From: Wyeomyia smithii
Taxonomy: Eukaryota; Arthropoda; Insecta; Diptera; Culicidae
Direction of reading: 5' to 3'
NCBI RefSeq assembly: GCF_029784165.1
Contig: NC_073695.1
Span: 6,980,183-7,044,182, forward strand
DNA: 64,000 nucleotides
The position numbers and the translations under genes were made by a program. Below the pieces are notes generated by a model. That model made no database searches and was not told the DNA's origin. It saw only the letters and a program-made list of their open reading frames with translations. Position 1 is the stretch's first letter. Each line of letters starts with the position of its first letter. Positions 34,101-46,100 of the stretch are shown one piece after another.

Positions 34101-37100
34101 TGCAAGAAATACATTGACATAAGATACGTTGTAATTCTACGTTGATCTAGTGGTCGTGTCTTATAAACAACCTTTTCAACTCTTATTTTACTCCGATCAT
34201 GCTTAAAACTGCTAGTCTTTTTTTATTCAAAAAATTTGAGCGATTTAACTGATTTCGATTTTTTTAGCGTCAAATAGGTTTTCATAATCTATAATGTCAC
34301 CATGCGTCTCCATTGAAACAAGTTAAGTCGATGAACACGCATGGCGGTTCGTGGATGATTGCTGATATATTTATTGACAATGAAGATAATTTTTTTTTTT
34401 TTTTTCAAAATAATAGGGAGTTGATTTGTGAACCAGCCTATATTGTAACAATCGACAAATTTTAGTAACCTGGATTCAGTACTACTGTGAGAGATGAAAT
34501 TGAGATGATATTCTTTATCAAGTATTCAATCTGAGATTTACAAGGTTGCCGCTTATAATCACTGCCAATCGTGCTGCTGAGAGTTCGATCATCATTCTAG
34601 TGCAAGTGGTCAAACCGACATGAAGTTCCAATTGATACTCCTCTCGACACTGTGAGTTAGCCTGATGAGCACATTTTTGCTTAGTCGATGAGGAAAGTAA
34701 AATCCGGTTTCTTTGTTGTGTTTTCAGATTCTTCAACCCATCACGGGAAGAGGATGCACCTCCAGTGCTGCAGTGTAAGCGACCAAAATCGTCGATTTGT
34801 ACTCTGCAAGACGTACGCTATGTGGATTTTCGCTTGCCTTTACTGCCAAATCTGGACGATAAACGGACGGTACAAATACGAAGCGGAGAAATTCCGCGAT
34901 TTTCGAAAGAACTGTCTCTAAAGCTCAGCAACGTAACCACTGTTCAATTAGGACACCTAAAAATTCAATCGCTTTGGCTGGGATCAACGATTCGTCACCT
35001 TAGTGCTGAGGGAAACCTCATACAAACGCTGGTTGTGGAAGAAAAAGTGGCCGATAAAAGCACTGAGGGAAATGAAGCAGCGCTGGAATTTCAGATGGTA
35101 ACTCTCAACTTAGAAAATAACAAGTTGAGAAACATTCGCGAATTGAAAAGTTTTTCCTCCTTGGTGGAACTGTGCTTGGATGGAAATCAGCTCGAGTTTA
35201 TCGAGATGGAAATATTTTCCAGCATGAAGAAACTAAAAAAACTGTCGCTCGCTCGCAATCGGATTAGTAAAATTAGTGCCAGTGAATTAATTGAACTACC
35301 GAGCCTCGGGTGGCTGTCATTGGCGCATAATAATCTCACAACGATGGGTGTGAAAAATTTCCGAATGACACATTTGGCCGAATTGTACTTAAGTCACAAC
35401 GACCTGGTTAATCTGGATAGCGAAAATTTCGATCAGTTTGTCAGTTTGGAAAAGTTGGCCATCGCTAGCAACTCGTGGAGTTGCTATTGGCTTGTTAAGG
35501 CTCTGAAGTTGATCGAGAAAAAATTTGTGACTCTGATAGACCAAGATCCAAACTGCGAAATGATGCTCATAGAGGGTATTTGTTGTAGTATGACTGGAGT
35601 GACGGATGATTCGCCGAGTTTCGCTGATTTGGCCGAAAGAATTGCGGCTTTTGAGAAATCTCAGAATATGAAGTTCAGTGAGCTTCAGCAACGGGTTGAA
35701 GAAGTTAATCAGAATTGGTTCGAGGAATTGACAGTTCTGGATGAAACGATTGCTAGGAAGGAAGCCTACTTGAAAGAGTTGTTGGACCCCAACGATGACA
35801 ACCGAGTTTCGGAAGACGACATTTCCAAGCTGCGCGATTTGATGGGAAAACTGGAAGATAAAACGAACGAATTGCAACAGTTGGGGGAAGCACATTCCAA
35901 AGTTGCTCAGCATTTTACGCAGTTGCTTTATTCGACGTGGGAGCAGAAAAATAAATTGATATCACATGGAAAAAATATTACGGATCTGAAGAACGAAATG
36001 GAGCGATACAAAGACAGTTTTAGTGCTAATTTTATGTAATTTTTCTTTGTATTTACAACCACCGAATTGCTATTAAAAAATTTTTTTTTTAAATTTCCAA
36101 TTTTTGTATACCAGAGTAAGCGCTAATAAAGAAGAAGCAATTAGAACAAGCATTTTTTTTTTATTTTCCCAACAAATTTGAATCGAATATTGCGAAAAAT
36201 TTTACAATGTGTTCTTTTTCGATAGATTCTTAAGCGCATAATCCTTCAGCATGGTGAATTGCTGTTGAAGTTCTTGCATCTTCCTCGTTTCCCCCCCCCC
36301 AGCGCACGTTTCAGGTCGACGATTGCGAATCCCAATCTGCGTTGTGCGTCACTGTTTTCCTTGTTCCGTTTCTCGAACTTTGCAACTTCGTCTTCCACAG
36401 TTAGTAGCAAGTTCTCAACCTTTCCCTTAAGTTGCGCGAAGCCCGCTTTATCCGTAATATCGGAAGCCGTGGTCGGTATCTCACTCAGATCTGTTGACAT
36501 GAGTTCTTCCAGGCGGGTTTTGACTTCGTTCAGTTTCCTGTTTTGACTACTTTCGAAGTCTTGAATCTTAGTCTGCAAATTAAGCTCCAGTTTGGATTGT
36601 TTTTTCTCCAACTCATCTAGCTTTTGGAAGCTTTCATCGTAGGATGAGTTCGTATCGAGCTCCGCTATACAGCAAATGTTAGAGGGCGACATTCCTTCAC
36701 AATCCCGATCGCGATCTTTGACGACTACGAAGTTTTTTGTGAAATTTGCTAGCAGCTCTTCTAGCCACATGCAGTACCAGGAATTTCCTGCCAAAGAGAT
36801 ATAGGACAGACTGGGAAAATGGTCCTCTATTGAGGCGATCTCAATTAACTGGTTGGAGCTGACGTCCAACGTTGTAAGCGATTCGAAATCCCAATAAAGG
36901 ACGTCCAATTTTTGCAGTTTGTTTCCCGACAGGGAGAGGAAATCCAATTCAGGCAGCGCTATTTTGCTATCAGCTAGAATCGTTGTCAGCTGGTTGTCGG
37001 CCAGGTTCAAGGTTTTCAACGATGTCATACTCTCAAAAGTTTTCAGATTAATCTCTTTCAAAAGATTCCCCATTAGATTCAGATCAACTAGATGAACCAA

Positions 37101-40100
37101 TTTCTCGAAGCCATCTAAGTTAGATAAACGATTCTTCGCTAAATGTAGCACCTTCGTTTTGTAACCTTCACCCGAGCCCAAATCTATTAGGGAAATTTCA
37201 TTGTTTTCTGCACTCACTTCAGTTAGTTGCGGTTTAAGTTGCAACTCTTTGATTCCCAACATTCCCAGGTGGAGAACTTCCACATTGCCGAGCTGAGAGC
37301 CAATAGTTTTGCCGAAATTACTGATGTTTCCACTTTTGATTTGTAGCATTGTTTTGTTGCTGAGGTTGGGTAAAATCACTTCATCTGTATTATCTGTTAT
37401 AATGATAGTTGGGATGATGCACTTCGGCGAATCTCCTCTCAAGCATTGGAAGGTAACTGTTTCAGCACCCAGAGCTGGCGACCAGGATGCGACGATGATG
37501 GCCAAGAAAATCGTGCTGTTCAAATTTGAGCAAAATTTAATCTTTAGTGAATAAACGTTTGACCAACTGTCTTACCAAAATCGGAAACCCATCGTGCCAA
37601 GTTCTGAGGTCCTCGCACATCAAGTTGAAAATCTAAACTAAATTCGAGCATTGATTTGCTGTGCCACTCAACTGGCAGCTGATAAGAAAGTTTGAAACAT
37701 CAGCGATTTCTGGTGATAGTGATCGACGACTTTGTCTGAAAATTGGTGATAACGAACCGTTTACCAGGATTAGCTGGATTAATATTCTTCCCTCAAACAT
37801 CCTGAAGCTAATTCGTGCGTTAGCAATGCTCTCATTTTATTATGGATGATTCATTTGAAGGGAAACTTTTAGCTTGAGTTCGAAATACTATATAATACAA
37901 ACCTAATGATAATCTAAAACAGCATGTTGAGCTTAGAGCGTTCATTTCCCGACGGTTTTCAGCTTCCCGGGAATCGGAAAATAAAAATTAGATTTCCCGA
38001 GAAACGAGAAAAAAGTAAAATGCGGAAAAAGTAAATATGTAGCGATTTATTTAATTTGGATTTTTTGGTCATATAGAAGAAAAGATTGGAAACATGATTC
38101 ATGATGCGAGTTCATATAAAAGCAATAAGATAATAAAAAAATTGATCAGTTTTCGAAAACAAACTTAATACTTTCAATGTGAAAAAGCGAGAGCGATGAC
38201 GAATAGTAATTCACGAACAGGAGCATTAGGATGCATATGAAATCTACTATTTACTATTCGGGTTTCGTTTAGTGGTAGGGCTTAAAAGTTTTGTCTTTTC
38301 GGAAAAATGTTTATGCAAAATTTGAAAACAAGGAGCAAGTAGTTGTTCATGATATTATTAAAATCAATTTATTTTTATGTCAAATGTCTTAGAAATAAAT
38401 AAAATGTAGAGATCTAGTGTTCACACAAACGATTTTTTTTAAATATCCAGGGACTTGGAACCTGATTTTTTTTTGATCTTGTAAAGTCTATTTACCGTTT
38501 TTCGGGAGAAAACTAGATCTCGACGTGTCATGTATTTCTAACACATTTGACATCAAGAAACATGGTTTCGTTTTCGACAATTTCATTAACTACTTTCTGT
38601 GCATTTTTTATCGGTGAAAAAAAAACTCCTCTACCAGAAATTCGATAGAGTCAAAATTTTTCCATACATTCCATTAGCACTATAAGGAGCATATCCATAG
38701 ACAGAGATGATTTAAACTGTTCAGAGCCGGGTTTGAATAAAAAATTTTGATTATTCTCAATATTGTTGAAATTGAAAAAAATCTTTGAAACTTATTTTTT
38801 CAGTAAAAAGTTGCCTTACATTTCTTCATCCAGGATTTTTTATCAAATGTCAAGTTTCAAAAAGAAATTAATTTGAGTGGAAAATCCAAGCTTTTTTAAT
38901 AACTCGAGAACAGATGCATTCAAGAAGTTAATTATCATGAGCTTTTCAATTGAAAATTAGTAGATATCAATTGCTTAAAAACATTGGAATATGAATATTT
39001 TGAAAAATGTTGAAATTAAAAAAATTCAATAAAATTCAATCTACAATGAAGAATTTGTTTCTCACTTCTCTTCATTCTGAACCTTTTATCAGAAGCTGCG
39101 TTATAACGTCAAGTTTTTTAAAAAAACTAAAAAAAAGAACTCTTTTTTTGTAAATTAAAATTTAGTGTTTATTAAGAGTGTTTTTTGGGCTGTTTAAAAT
39201 ATTTATTTTTTGGTAAAGCTCTCTTAGTTCCCTACAATTCGTTTTCAAATAGCTTTTACGTACAAGCAATAGTTTCTGAGTTACAATGCTTTGAATAAAA
39301 CCTAGGCCAAAATGCATACGCCGTTTTAGAAAATTAGTCGTAATTCCTCCATCTGTAAAAAATACTCACGTGTGCAAAGTTTAATTCTACTCAAAAATGG
39401 TCGAATAAATTTTTGCGTATTTGCAGATCATTTGGCGTGGAAGCGCACAATTAATTTAGCCTACTGTTAATACAGTTTTAATTTTGTTTCAGTTCAGTTT
39501 AGAGGTTCAGTTTGAGTTCAAATTTCAGGGTCTCGTACGAAAGGCGGAAAATCAAAAGGCGAAATTACGAAAGGCAGAATATTTCATAAGGCAGAATCAC
39601 AAAATGGCAGATTCGATTTTGGCTTTGTACTTTACTAACATTGTGTCATTTATTTTCCCTTTAATAACACACACTCGCGGCCTTTGGCCAACTCTATTGT
39701 CCAAGCGTATGTTGTCCTTACTTGCTACCGCTGAACTGGGGAAAAAAAACCTGTTTGAATAATCCTAGAAATCCAGTAGATCAGTCGTTTGTATGCGAGA
39801 GGGGGCCGCTTCCGACGGCGGGTCGGCGGCCGGCTCAGACTACGGAATCTTCGCCGCATTAATTGTTTTATGTTAATTATACCCAACAAGCTATTGAGAC
39901 TAGTGTAAGTTATACCTAACATCGAAAAATAGCTCTCCGCGACGCGTTCCGGATTTAATAATAAGGCTTGATTTGCACCTCCCGCCAAAACTGGTCATTT
40001 CTGCGACCAGTTATTAAGTCTGATTACCAAATAATAATAAATAATAAATGTAGAGTAGCAGCTTTGGTACCGTGATCAGGATTCGCAACCAATTTGCCAT

Positions 40101-43100
40101 AACGCACTTGGCTTTCGTGAGTCAGGTTTTGCTTTTAGTGATTCTGCCTGTCGTGCCCATAGAATTTCTGCCTTTCATATTTCCGCCTTTTCAAATATTC
40201 TGCCTTGTGTGTACGGTCATAGAATTCAGCCTTTCATGATTTTGCCTTTCGTGCTTCCGCCTTTTGTGATTCTGCCTACTGTGGCAAACCCGAATTTTAT
40301 TTTGGTTCCGAATCAGTTTCACTTTGTTTAACATACACTTTCAATTAAATTTTAGTTTGGTTTCAATTCAGTCGATGTAGTTTTTAGTTCAATTTCAGTT
40401 CATTCGCAGTTCAGCTTCAGTTCAGCTCTAGTTCAGTTTTTATCAGTTTCATTCCAGTTTCAGTTTAACCTTAGTTAAGGTTTCCTCATTTTTTAGTTCA
40501 CTATCAATTCAGTTTCGATTGAGCTTTAGATCAGTTTTTGTTCAGCTTCAGTTCATTTTCTATAAAGTCCCAGTTTAGCGTTTGTTTAGTTTAGATTCAT
40601 TTTCAGTTGATATCCAGTTCAGTATCAATTGGGTTTCAATTCAATTTTTGCTTAGCTTTAATTTTCAGTTCATATCTAGTTCGATTTTAGTTAAGTTTTA
40701 GTTATGTTTTGGTACATTTTTAATTTAATTTGAGTATAGTTCTAGTTCGGTTGCAGTTTATTTTTAATTTAGTTTTAGTTCAGCTTCTATCCAGATTAAG
40801 TACAGCCTTAGTCAACCAGTACAACCTTAGTACAGCCTTAGTTATCAACCAGAACTGAGGTTGATTTTCAGTTCTGTTTCAATTCAGTTTCAGTTCAGCT
40901 TCGGTTCTGTTTTAAATAATCATAAGTTTAGTTTTTTTTAATTTTAGTTTATTTTAGTTCAGTTTCTGTTCGTTTTCAGTTCAGTTTAACTTCAGCTTTT
41001 GGTTTGGTTTTGGTTCAGTTTTAGTTCAATGTCAATTCAGTTTCAGTTTAGTTTCAGCACATTTTCAGATCATTCTCAGTTCGATTTCAGTTTTGTTTTC
41101 GTTTAGTTGCAGTTCATATTCAATTCAGTTTTAGTTCAGCTCCAGTTTAGTTTTAATTAGGCCTAAGTTCATATTTTCAGTTAATATTCAGTTCATTTTC
41201 TCTTATGTTCAGTGTTTGGTTCCGGTTTAGTTCAAGTTCAGTTATTTTCAATTGATATTCGATAAAATTTCAATTAAATTTTTATTAGGTTTCTGTTCAA
41301 CTTCAGTTCAGTTTAATTAATTTTCAGTTTAATTCTAGTTCAATTTCAGTTATTTTTTGGTTCAGTTTTCGTTCAATTAATGTTTCTTTGTGGTTCAGTT
41401 TCTAAACTTTCAGTTTAGTTTTAGTTCATCTTCAGTTAATATTCAGTTCAGTTTCAACGAGGTTTTAGTTCAGGATTTGTTCAGCTTCATTTCAGTTCTA
41501 GTTGATTTTTAATTCATTTTCAGTGTGATTTCAGTAAAATTTCAATTAGGTTTTAGTTCAATTTAAGTCCAGTTTAGGATGAATACAGTTCAGTTTGAGT
41601 TTGAATCCAATTTTGGTTTAGTTTCAGTTTAATTTCAATTAAGTTTCAGTTCAGTTTCAATTTAGTTTCAATTCAGCTTCAGTTCATTTTCAGTTAGTTA
41701 TCAGTTTAGTATCAGTTTAGTTCAATTGCAGCTTCAGTTCATGTTTAGTTCAGTAACAGTTAGGTTGCAGTTCAGCTTTTGGTTCAGTTTAAGTTAAATT
41801 TTTGTTTAGGTTTAGTTCAGTTTCAGTTCATTTTCAGTTGATATTCAGTTCAGTTTCGATTAGGTTATAGTTCAATTTCTGTTCAGTTTTAGTTCAGCTT
41901 CAGTTCATTTCCAGTTTGATTTCATTTGAGTTTCAGACAAACTACAGTTCACTTCAGGTCATTTTTAGTTAAATTTCAGTTCATTTTTAGTTTTAGTCAA
42001 TTTCCAGTTCAGTTTTAGTTCAGCTTCAATTCATTTTAAGATCAGTTCCAGTTCACTTGAAGTCATATTCATCTCAATTTCATTTTATTTTCAGTTCTGT
42101 TTCAGTTAAGTTTAAATTATGTTCCAGTGCAGCTCTAGTTTAGTTTAATTTAACTTTCAGTTCAATTTTAATTCAGGCTTTAGTTTATTTTCTGTTTGGT
42201 TTAGTTAACTATCAGTTAAGTTTAGGTTTCTGTTCAGTTTTAGTTAAGTTTCAATTCAGTTTCAATTTAGTTCCTGTTCGATTTCAGTTCAATTTGCGTG
42301 AATTCACAGCTTTAATTAAGTTTCAGTTCAGCTCCTGTTCAGCTACAGTTCTGTTCAGAATATTTCCAGTTCAGTGTGAACTCAGTTTCGGTTCAGTTTT
42401 GATTTCAATTATTTATATGGTAATTTCAGTAATCTTCAATTCAGTTACAATTCAGTTTTTATTCAGTGTCGATTCTGTTTCAGTCGAGTTAGAGTTCAGT
42501 TATTGTTCTGTTTTAATTAGTTTTCAGTTCAGCTTCAGCTAAGTTAGAGTTAAGTTTCAGTTTGGTTTTAGTTTAGTTTCAGAAAAGTTTCAGTAGAGTT
42601 CAATTATTTTCATTTTAGTTTGAGTTAAGTTTTAGTCTATTTTAATTGAATTGACAGCAACAAGTGAGTTGCAGTTCTGTTCTGAATTTCAGTTTCATTT
42701 CTGTTTTAATTTGAATTCAGATCATTTTCGCAGCTTCAGTTCAATTTCAGTTAGTGTCAATTAAGTTTCAGTTCAGTTTTAGTTTAGTTTCTGTTCAGTT
42801 TCAGTTCATTTATATACGTTTTTAGTTTATATTCAGTTCAACTGCAATATAGTTTCAGTTCAGTTTTACTTAAGTTACACTTCAGTTTCGGTATAATTCA
42901 GTTTCAATACAGTTTCTGTTCATTGTTAGTTTATGTCAAGTTTGGTTTTATTTAACGTTTATTTGGTTTCAGTTCGGTTAGAGTTCCGTTTTTCATTTTC
43001 AGTTCATTTCTAGGTCAGTTTCAGTTAGATTTCAGCTCAGTTTTTATTTAATTTTAGTTCAATTTCAGCTCGGTTTAAGCTCGACGTCGATTCAGGTTTA

Positions 43101-46100
43101 ATTGAGTGTCAGATTACACTCAATATAGTTGCAGTTTAGTTTCAGATTAGAGTAAGTTTGGTTTTAGTTTGTTGTATAATTGCAATTGAGTTAAGTTTTT
43201 GTTAATTCGAGTGAATACAGTTTCAGTTAAATTTGAGTAAATTGACAACAGCAAGAAAGCTCCAGTTCTGTTCTAAGTTTTAGTTCCAGGCCGATCTCCA
43301 TTCAGTTCTAGTAGAGTTTCAATTATGTTTTCTTTTGGTTTAGACCCGTTTCATTTTAACTTGAGTTCAACTTCAGTAATCTTCTGCTCAGTTTCAGTAA
43401 GGTTCAATTTAGTTTTCGTGCAGTTTCTGTATAGTTTCAAATAAGTCCTCGTTTAGTTTCAGCTTTTAGTCTCAGTTCAGTTCAAGTTCAGCTTTAGTTT
43501 AGTCTCAGTTTAATTTCAGTTTAGTTTACGGTGAATTCAGTTATAGTTAACCTATAGTTCAGCTTTAATTAGGCTCAAGTTAAGCTTCTCTTTAGTTTCA
43601 GCTTATTTTCAGTTCAGGTTTAGTTCATCAGCAGTTTATTTTTAGTTCAGTTTAAACTCAGCTCCAATCAATTTTCAGTTCATATTTAGTTCAGTTTTAA
43701 TTAGGCTTTAGTTCAGTTTATGTTCAGCTTCAATTCAGTTTAGGCTATTTAATTCATTTTAAAACCAGTTGCAGTTCAATTATATTTCAGGTTTTAATAA
43801 GTTTCAATTCAGTTTAAGTTCAGCTTCAGTTTAGTTTTGGTTCAGTTTTATTTCAGCATCAGTTTATTTTCAGCTCATTTTTAGTACAGTACTGTTCAGT
43901 AAAAGTTAAGTTTCAATTGAGTTTCAGTTCAGCTTCAGTACTGTTTAAATTCAGTTTCTGTTAGTTTCAGTTTACTTTCAGTTTAGATTAAATTCAGCTC
44001 CCGTTTAGCTTAAGTTTAGTTTGAGTGGATTACAGCTTTAGTTGAGTTTCAGTTCCATTTCTGTTCAGCTACAGTTTAGAGCAGGTCATTTTCAGTCCAG
44101 TTTCAATATAGTTCCGGTTCAGATTTAATTCCAATGAAGTTCAAGTCGGCTTCAGTTAAGTTTTAAGTAATTTTCAGTTCAGTTATGGTTCAGTTTTGGT
44201 TCTGTTTCAGTTGAGTTCCGTTCAGTTCCAGTTTAGTTTCAGTTCAATTAAAGTTTAGCATACGTTTGGTTCAGTTTCGATTTTAGGTCCGTTTCTAGTT
44301 CAGTTTAAGCTCATCCTTAGTTCAGGTTCAGTTCAGTTTATGTTCAGTTACAATTCGAATTAAGTTTAAGTTTCAATTTGATTTTATTGTAGTTCAGTAC
44401 AGTTTGAGTTCAGTTTCAGTTCAGTTTTAGCTTAGCATCAATTAGAATTGAGTTCAGTTTACGATCGGTCTTAATTCAGTTGCAGTTTAGTTGCAGATTA
44501 GAGTAGGTTTGGTTATAATTTAGTTGTTATTTAATTACAGTCAGTGAATATCAATTCTGTTTGAGTTTCTAAATATTCTGACTGAAATTTAATTGGCTTG
44601 AGAACTAACGAGATAGGAATCGAAAACCAAACTTACATCAAACGGAGAGCTTGAAAACCTTCAAGCTAAAATTTTTATGAACAATTTCTTAACTGCCATC
44701 TTAGAAGATAATTCATCGAATCGATCGGGGTTTCGTTACCTAACGATAGTGTTAGGAACAAAAACAGTCTGCAACAAAGTTGCAAAAGTTTACGTGCACT
44801 AGCACGAGGCGTCGATGACCTGAGCTGATAACCTGACGGCAGATTTTTACACTCACCCACCGGAGAGAAGCTAAAGACCCGATCAGATTGCCATCCACAA
44901 CGCTCGAGTTAACAAGTGCGCTAAACCATGAATGGGTTAATATTGCTACTGTAAGTATCTACGGTAACATTAAAACTGTTTTCTAACTCTCGTTTGTTTA
45001 AGGCTTCTTGTGGCTTTAGCCACCCCCGGTGAAAGCTCAACATACACCTGCGATTCGAGAAACCCGTGCATCCTCAAGGACGTAATCCTAGAGTCGGAAA
45101 GTGACATCGATTCGGCAGTGTTTCCAAACATCAAAGATCCACTAATCATCACGTCCGGAAATATCCCAAACTTTTCTCGAAAGTTAGCAGAAAAGTTGAT
45201 CACCATAACCGATTTAACGGTGAACGGTTTACAGTGTGAGACCTTTTTCATCCGACCGGAAATGATCCACGTTGAGGCAAACAATAACCGCATTCATAAA
45301 ATCCTGGTGGATAGTGACGAAAAGCAGACTTACAAATTGATGTCGCTCAACCTGACCAGCAACAAGCTGACCGATGTGTCGGTGTTGCAACGATTCACGC
45401 AACTGAGAGTGCTGAACATTAACGTTAACAGTCTCGATCGTCTATCGATGAACACGTTCTCCGGGATGAAAGAACTGCGCCACCTTTCGTTGGCCAACAA
45501 TCAACTGGAGACCATTGAAACAGACGAAACTTTCCAACTACTGAAACTGCGTTATCTTTCACTGGCGGGAAATAAAATATCAGAGCTGAATATAGAAAAG
45601 TGGGAGCTGCCCTCCCTGGAAGATCTTGATCTGAGCAGGAATAACTTATATGTGATGAGTGGAGGTTTGAATCAGTTTGGAAATTTGAAGAAGGTCAAAT
45701 TGTCGAGAAACTGGTGGAAGTGTGAACTTCTGTCAGATATAATCCATGCAACAAAAGCACAATTAGATTCGGATCCATCAGACCGATGTAGTAAAGAGAA
45801 CATGCCCAGTAAACAAGGCATTTGCTGTCATCATGACGCCACCAACTATTTGAGTGCATCCGATGATCTAGGTCTGTTCAGCGATAAGTGGAAAGAACTT
45901 CGAGAGCTGCAACAGACGGTTCATCTCTTGAATGATGCATTTACTAAAAATAACGAACAAATCGCTAACGAAAAAGCCTCCAAAACCGCTAGTATCGAGG
46001 AGCGTTTAGGTGTGATCGAAAAAGAGCAGAAAAAGCTGTCCGAAAGACTTGAAGAAAAAGATTCGCGAGTAGCCATAGATGAAACTGCCGAACTGAGGGA

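Noticed and set aside
37855..37866. Rel/NF-kB-like site 'gggaaactttt' upstream of gene B
   Set aside because: It does not fit GGGRNYYYYY at the sixth base and lies in repeat-rich spacer.
42294..42542. 82-codon frame within the TTCAGTT array
   Set aside because: Low-complexity translation of the repeat (QFSF, VSVEL); no independent evidence.
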